Assembly (NCBI RefSeq): GCF_048128805.1
Contig: NC_136019.1
Location: 17,989,881-18,053,880 of the forward strand
Length of the DNA: 64,000 nt
Source: Centroberyx gerrardi
Taxonomy: Eukaryota > Chordata > Actinopteri > Beryciformes > Berycidae
Reading direction: 5' to 3'
Positions 60,414 through 64,000 of this stretch are shown piece by piece. The stretch's first letter is position 1. Every line of letters begins with the position of its first letter. The translations under genes were made by a program, and so were the position numbers. The notes beneath the pieces were generated by a model that saw only the letters and a program-made list of their open reading frames with translations, searched no databases and was not told the DNA's origin.

Positions 60414-61719
60414 GGTGATGAGGGCGGGCAAAACAATTAACTCACTATGAAGTAATAGTGAATTCATGTTCAATGAATGCTTACCCCCAATTAATGTTTC
60501 ATTAGCGGATCATTACCAAATTTCGTATCATTCCATGACTTCGCTTGAGGGGAACAAAACAATTAGAGCGAGTTAACTCCTTGTTCATCAGGCTTACGTT
60601 TGTGGATGAGCCCACTGATGTCTGCAGTTGTGTGCTGCCACACTGTAGCATGTAATTAAGCTGTACAAAGCCACACACAAATACACTGCAGAGAGTTTGG
60701 GTTGTGCGGCAACAATAGAGTAGATCTATGGCTCCTATCTGTATTGTGTATGAAGGGAATAGAAGAGAGGAATCAGGTTGTTCTTGGCTGATTGGCTGCA
60801 CTGTTGCCTCTGCCTTTAGTGCCTTGTAAACTGGGTTTATAGCCCATTTGATCCTTCTATTTAATCTGTTAGTTAACACCATTAATGCCAAATCATAATG
60901 TACAAAGGTATTAAGTCACCACCATGAACTAATGGTGACCAAGGTTTGACTCATTTATTTGTCAGTATTGAGCTTTGTGAAATCCTTATAGTGCATTCAT
61001 TAATTCATGCTTTAATTCATGTTGATTCATACATAAGGTAATGTATTAATGTTCATTTGTGACCCTTATTATAAATCTGTTTTTGTGAAATGACCTCAAA
61101 CTAATGCTCTAAATCTGCATTAGTCAATACTTCATGTTTAATACTCAGAGTCAGTACAAGCAATGAAAAGTCAGTACATCCTTGATAGAAACACAAACTT
61201 TATGAGAAATTTAATTACAGAACATTAAACATGCTGTTGCCTATAAATGATGCATGTACCCTTTCAGCCAATCAGTAACAAGATGCCAAGTTTTGTCAAA
61301 ATGGGACCAGTGGTGAGATAACACAAGTTAAAAATGTAGACCTTTAACTATTTGTGTCAATCGGACCAATTATAACCTACTATAACCAAATATAACCTAT
61401 AAACTGCAGGTATACTGTATCACACATAACTCCCACAAAGCATAAGGAACTGAATGGACAGGATAAGCCCAGACAACAATAGAGATTCACCAGTGACTAA
61501 CAGAAACTGCCCCAGTGTGATGTCATGGGTCCAGCATCAACTTCACGTCTCTCTTCCCTCTCTGCTTCCTCTCACAGAGACGGGAAGATCAGCAGAGAAG
61601 AGATGATCGACTACTTTATGAAAGCCAGCTCTCTGCTCAACTGCAAGATGGGCTTCATCCACACCTTCACTGAGGCCACCTACGTCAAGCCCACCTTCTG
61701 CGAACACTGCGCCGGATTT
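43093..61719 (+). CDS. rasgrp2: RAS guanyl-releasing protein 2 (CalDAG-GEFI), 3' end beyond window
   Basis: Coding exons: 43093-43162, 44680-44782, 45085-45141, 45854-45985, 46849-46999, 47838-48011, 53944-54060, 54537-54818, 58113-58193, 58682-58801, 59543-59658, 61578-61719. These give 515 aa; human is about 609, so roughly 95 residues lie past the right edge. RASGRP2 activates Rap1 by nucleotide exchange in response to calcium and, in mammals, drives integrin activation in platelets. Domains in order: REM (about 1-125, [30 protein letters not shown]), CDC25 catalytic domain (about 150-385, [49 protein letters not shown]), EF-hand loops at 436-447 and 465-476 with full acidic ligands, and the first part of a C1 zinc finger (His496, Cys509, Cys512). 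The last exon ends in phase 0 at a good GTGAGT donor. RASGRP2 is preferred over RASGRP1/3/4 by HPWYIP and by [15 protein letters not shown]. Confidence 0.95.
43211..44419. mobile_element. Non-autonomous hAT element in rasgrp2 intron 1
   Basis: A 1209-bp unit. Left end CAGGGGTCTCAAACTC, right end the inverse complement of CATGGGTCTCAAGCTC. It is flanked on both sides by ATATATAG (43203-43210 and 44420-44427), a perfect 8-bp target duplication diagnostic of hAT insertion. No transposase reading frame is present. The interior includes a large hairpin (43508-43735) and a repeated GCACGGAGAACGTC motif. Confidence 0.85.
43508..43735. repeat. Inverted repeat (hairpin) inside the hAT element
   Basis: Left arm 43508-43593 and right arm 43661-43735 are near-complementary, sharing GCTTCTTTTTCCTGT, CAGCACGGCGG and TTTTTGCGCTCG in inverse orientation. 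The loop contains a smaller stem, TGTTCATGT with ACATGAACA. Confidence 0.8.
46020..46060. repeat. (TC)n then (TG)n microsatellite
   Basis: A TC run followed by a TG run 35 nt after the rasgrp2 exon 4 donor. Confidence 0.9.
48415..48722 (-). repeat. Older LINE-like repeat, interrupted by the LTR element
   Basis: AAGATAAGATGAACTTTATTG, then GATCTCCAAGGAGATTTTGG and GTCATTGCAGCAGC, is a widespread fish LINE 3' end read on the opposite strand. The repeat appears to continue to the right of the LTR insertion (50290-50690), so it was split by it. Confidence 0.45.
48727..50285 (-). mobile_element. LTR retrotransposon remnant, non-coding interior
   Basis: Two direct repeats, 48727-49126 and 49871-50285, of about 400-415 bp, flank a 744-bp interior with no retroviral proteins. 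On the minus strand the LTR reads TGTGACGACTCC ... and ends CA. A G-run (plus-strand CCCCCCC at 49127 on) adjoins the right side of the 48727-49126 LTR, as a polypurine tract should, which fixes the orientation as minus. ATAT at 48723-48726 and 50286-50289 forms a 4-bp target duplication. The LTRs differ by small indels and substitutions, so the insertion is not very recent. It lies in rasgrp2 intron 6. Family not determined. Confidence 0.8.
50772..51192. repeat. Possible MITE with TTTAAAGC termini
   Basis: Left end TTTAAAGCTACACTGTGG and right end AGTGCCGCTTTAAAG are weakly inverted. The right-end text (CCTAGTGC.GCTTTAA) also occurs at about 17361, suggesting a dispersed family. Confidence 0.35.
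51215..51450 (-). repeat. LINE-type 3' end, reverse orientation
   Basis: CAAGTCAAGTCAAGCTTATTTGTATAGCCC followed by a C-run and AACAAGGAAAACCTCCC is a common fish interspersed repeat read from its tail. Non-coding. The rest of rasgrp2 intron 6 (51451-53943) shows no other gene. Confidence 0.5.
53737..53783. repeat. (TC)n microsatellite
   Basis: About 20 CT units, 160 nt before the rasgrp2 exon 7 acceptor. Confidence 0.95.
57504..57665. mobile_element. Small MITE in rasgrp2 intron 8, second copy
   Basis: Ends AAGGTTCTATCTG and CAGATACAACCTT. Same family as 5480-5670, with one mismatch between termini. The rest of the 3.3-kb intron 8 shows no gene. Confidence 0.65.
59705..59840. repeat. 136-nt near-perfect hairpin in rasgrp2 intron 11
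   Basis: Left arm 59705-59755 and right arm about 59786-59840 share, in inverse orientation, GAATCCACA, TGAAAAACA and CACACTTAGATCCATGCAA. The only sizeable internal mismatch is a 7-nt bubble. The loop is about 30 nt. The flanks do not extend the pairing. Confidence 0.85.
60065..61076. mobile_element. Foldback element with 250-bp inverted arms
   Basis: 60065-60312 and 60831-61076 are long imperfect inverted repeats. The shared inverse blocks include GATCAAATGGGCTATAAACC, GTGTTAACTAACAGAT, GGTGGTGACTTAATA and CACAAAGCTC. The roughly 520-bp centre holds a (GT)n tract at 60376-60407 and no reading frame. A non-autonomous DNA transposon is the likely origin; target duplications are not clear. 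Confidence 0.8.
60376..60407. repeat. (GT)n microsatellite
   Basis: About 16 units, inside the foldback element. Confidence 0.95.
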
Positions 61720-62511
61720 GTGAGTACTAGTCACAAGCGATAATATGGAGAAAATGGGGGAAAAGTCAGAAGTCAAATTTTGTTTGTACAGCACATTTCA
61801 TACAAATGGCAACACAATGCGCTTCACACAGCTAAAGTAAATGCAATACATACTGTATATAATAAAATAAAATAAGAACATACATGTCATCATACACATA
61901 AAAACATACATACATACACACATGCCGAGGACATAGACAACTTAAAGTGCATATAGAAGTGCATAAAGAGTTAATCATGTTTTTAGTGAAAAATAAAGAC
62001 AATGTTTTATTTTGTGTTTTGCCATCTGTGCGCCTTACTAACAACCATAGTCACTCCTAGAATTACTCAATATACTGTATGTGCAATATTCCACAGATGA
62101 TTTTATATATTGAATCTGCCATATGATCCATAACACCTCGGGGCCTACATGGAGGTTTTAAACAGATATTGACGCGTCTTTTATTGTTTTTGCTGTGCTG
62201 TTTTCACAATTGAACCCATTGATTTCTCCGCTGACCTGATCGATGACGCGTGTGTGTTACGGTTTGTTGGGGAAAGGTTGAAGGTCAATCGCGGTCACCC
62301 CGGCAAATAGGCCGATGCCTCACGCGGCCACGTAGCCCTGCAGACCATCAGCACTTAGTTATTTGTCTCCGCCGCCGCCGCCACATCATAACCACCTCCA
62401 GTCCCTCCTGTCAGGTCCCGGGGCTGCGCCAATTACTTTGAGCTACAGCCGCGCCGTGCTGAAGCTGCATTCTGGGAAATATGGGAGGAAGGTAATTGGG
62501 CTTGTTGACAA

Positions 62512-62524
62512 CCCCCCCCCCCCC

Positions 62525-62567
<43 letters not shown>
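62512..62567. repeat. Poly-C then (CA)n
   Basis: About 16 C followed by about 20 CA units. Confidence 0.95.
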
Positions 62568-62569
<2 letters not shown>

Positions 62570-62888
62570 CGATCATAACCCTCATCGGTGGCAGTGTCAT
62601 GTCTGTGCGGCTGTGCCCTGTCCTCTGGCCCTTAACGCTCCCTGAGGTCCACCCGAGGAGCCCGCTGTTGTTCAGGACACAGACGGTGAGTCAGCACTCC
62701 GCCGTAATGAGGACCTGAGTGGGGCCTGCGTATTGAGCTAGAGAAACTGGGCTGACACCCCGTAAATTCCTATATATATATGCTAGACGCGGATCGTGAT
62801 CCTCAAGAGACAAGCACGTGTTTGTCATAGATTTTGGTGTATAGACTTTTATTATTACACCTAGGCACGCACTCGTTTACATATGCAT

Positions 62889-62897
62889 ACACACACG

Positions 62898-62919
<22 letters not shown>
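62889..62919. repeat. (CA)n microsatellite
   Basis: About 15 units with one CG interruption. Confidence 0.9.
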
Positions 62920-62928
<9 letters not shown>

Positions 62929-63021
62929 TAGGGGAAGCTCTGTGGCATTTTCATACCCTTACGGTGGGGAAACGGAGAATAGAGAGAAGGGAAAGATAAG
63001 CACTCTGGCAGTGTGCTTGTC

Positions 63022-63023
<2 letters not shown>

Positions 63024-63065
<42 letters not shown>
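63024..63065. repeat. (TG)n microsatellite
   Basis: About 20 uninterrupted units. The region 61720-64000 is otherwise rasgrp2 intron 12 with no further exon recognised. Confidence 0.95.
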
Positions 63066-63067
<2 letters not shown>

Positions 63068-64000
63068 TGTGTGTGGCAGAGGTAGATACAACAGCCACTT
63101 CCTCTTCTGCCTGCGTTGTGCTTTCCTCTTGGCCGCTGTTCAAAAACAATATTTTCCCGCAGCCCATTTTTCAGCTCTTGTCTCTAACTCGATGAAGAAG
63201 AAAAAAAAAAGAGAAAAAAAGAAAAAAGAAAAGTACGAGCCGAGGCGGGCCTCCTACAAACATTATGGAGTTCAGCGACCCCCCCAGTGTCTCGAATGTA
63301 TCTTCAGAATCTTTTGCTGTTTTTGCCGACAGCCACCTTTGCTCTTACATCCTAATTAACAGTACAGAGATTAAGCTCCGAATGCACAAAGCAAGGACAT
63401 ACAGTATTGAATGTGTGTTTTGGCGTCTCAGGAGGATACACGTCTTTAGCTGGAGGCTCAAAGCTTGGTTGCTTGGTTATACTGTGTATCACTACACAGC
63501 ACAATGCACAAGGCTCCTGGGACATTTGACAGTTTAGTTTGAGAGAATCGAAATGAAAAGAGGAAAATAGAATCAAGCGGCATGAGCCTCTTGGCTCGTC
63601 TCCTGTTGGAGCGTTCATTGCAGCATGACAAAGACTCAAACTTGCCAAAAAAAATAGTTGGTGACAGTATAGGAAATGGCTCTCGCTAGGGGGAAAAATG
63701 TTCTCATTATGCTCAAAAAACGCTTTCCAGGCGGTCTGTCTGGGCAATCTGTCCTCTAATCAAGCCACAAACGCAGGCCGCATTCATTGTTCTTTTAGGG
63801 TGCGATCACACCTACAGTTTGCTTCCTTTGATCCAAAACCGTGGAAAAGTTTACTTTGTTGCATTGGGTTTGTTTAGGTTCACGCTGCGCAATGTCAAGT
63901 GAACCAGGGCTTGTAAACAAAAGTCACATGGACTCACATATTGGACTGAGTGATCTGTCGTCCTGCCAGGTTAGAGATTTTGGCAGCAGCAAGGGAGTCA

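Overview
The window is vertebrate nuclear DNA, almost certainly from a ray-finned (teleost) fish. The evidence is intron-split genes with GT-AG junctions and human-like exon phases, two tandem ependymin genes (a secreted family best known from teleost brain), abundant (CA)n, (TG)n and poly-C tracts, and hAT-type, L2-like and tRNA-SINE repeats of the kind common in fish. There are no operons, CRISPR arrays or bacterial features. All gene models below were built by hand from splice sites and reading-frame continuity. Every coding junction I checked keeps frame, and I saw no frameshift or premature stop.

Layout: 0.77-6.1 kb (+) otub1, a K48-specific deubiquitinase, complete, 7 coding exons. 7.4-8.9 kb (+) cskmt (METTL12), the mitochondrial citrate synthase lysine methyltransferase, 2 exons, complete with transit peptide. 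10.5-12.8 kb (-) and 15.6-19.1 kb (-) two complete six-exon ependymin genes with matching exon structure and a shared TATA block. 21.9-29.3 kb (-) alpk1, the alpha-kinase that senses ADP-heptose, complete in 13 coding exons. 29.3-43 kb is a gene-poor stretch with an ISRE upstream of alpk1 and a CpG-rich candidate first exon near 31.3-31.8 kb. 43.1 kb to beyond the right edge (+) is rasgrp2 (CalDAG-GEFI), 12 coding exons seen, cut by the window inside its C1 domain.

The genes do not form one pathway: two housekeeping genes (otub1, cskmt), two secreted calcium-binding glycoprotein genes (ependymins), an innate immune kinase (alpk1) and a Rap1 exchange factor (rasgrp2). From memory, the human counterparts of otub1, cskmt and rasgrp2 lie on 11q12-q13, whereas ALPK1 is on 4q25, so the ependymin and alpk1 block looks like a lineage-specific neighbour.

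The least ordinary material is in introns: a 1.2-kb hAT element with a perfect 8-bp target duplication 48 nt after the rasgrp2 exon 1 donor, carrying a long internal hairpin; an LTR element with ATAT target duplication nested in older repeat DNA; a 136-nt near-perfect hairpin and a roughly 1-kb foldback with 250-bp arms side by side in rasgrp2 intron 11; and an apparently homologous segment shared by the first introns of otub1 and cskmt. I did not find a wholly new gene system.
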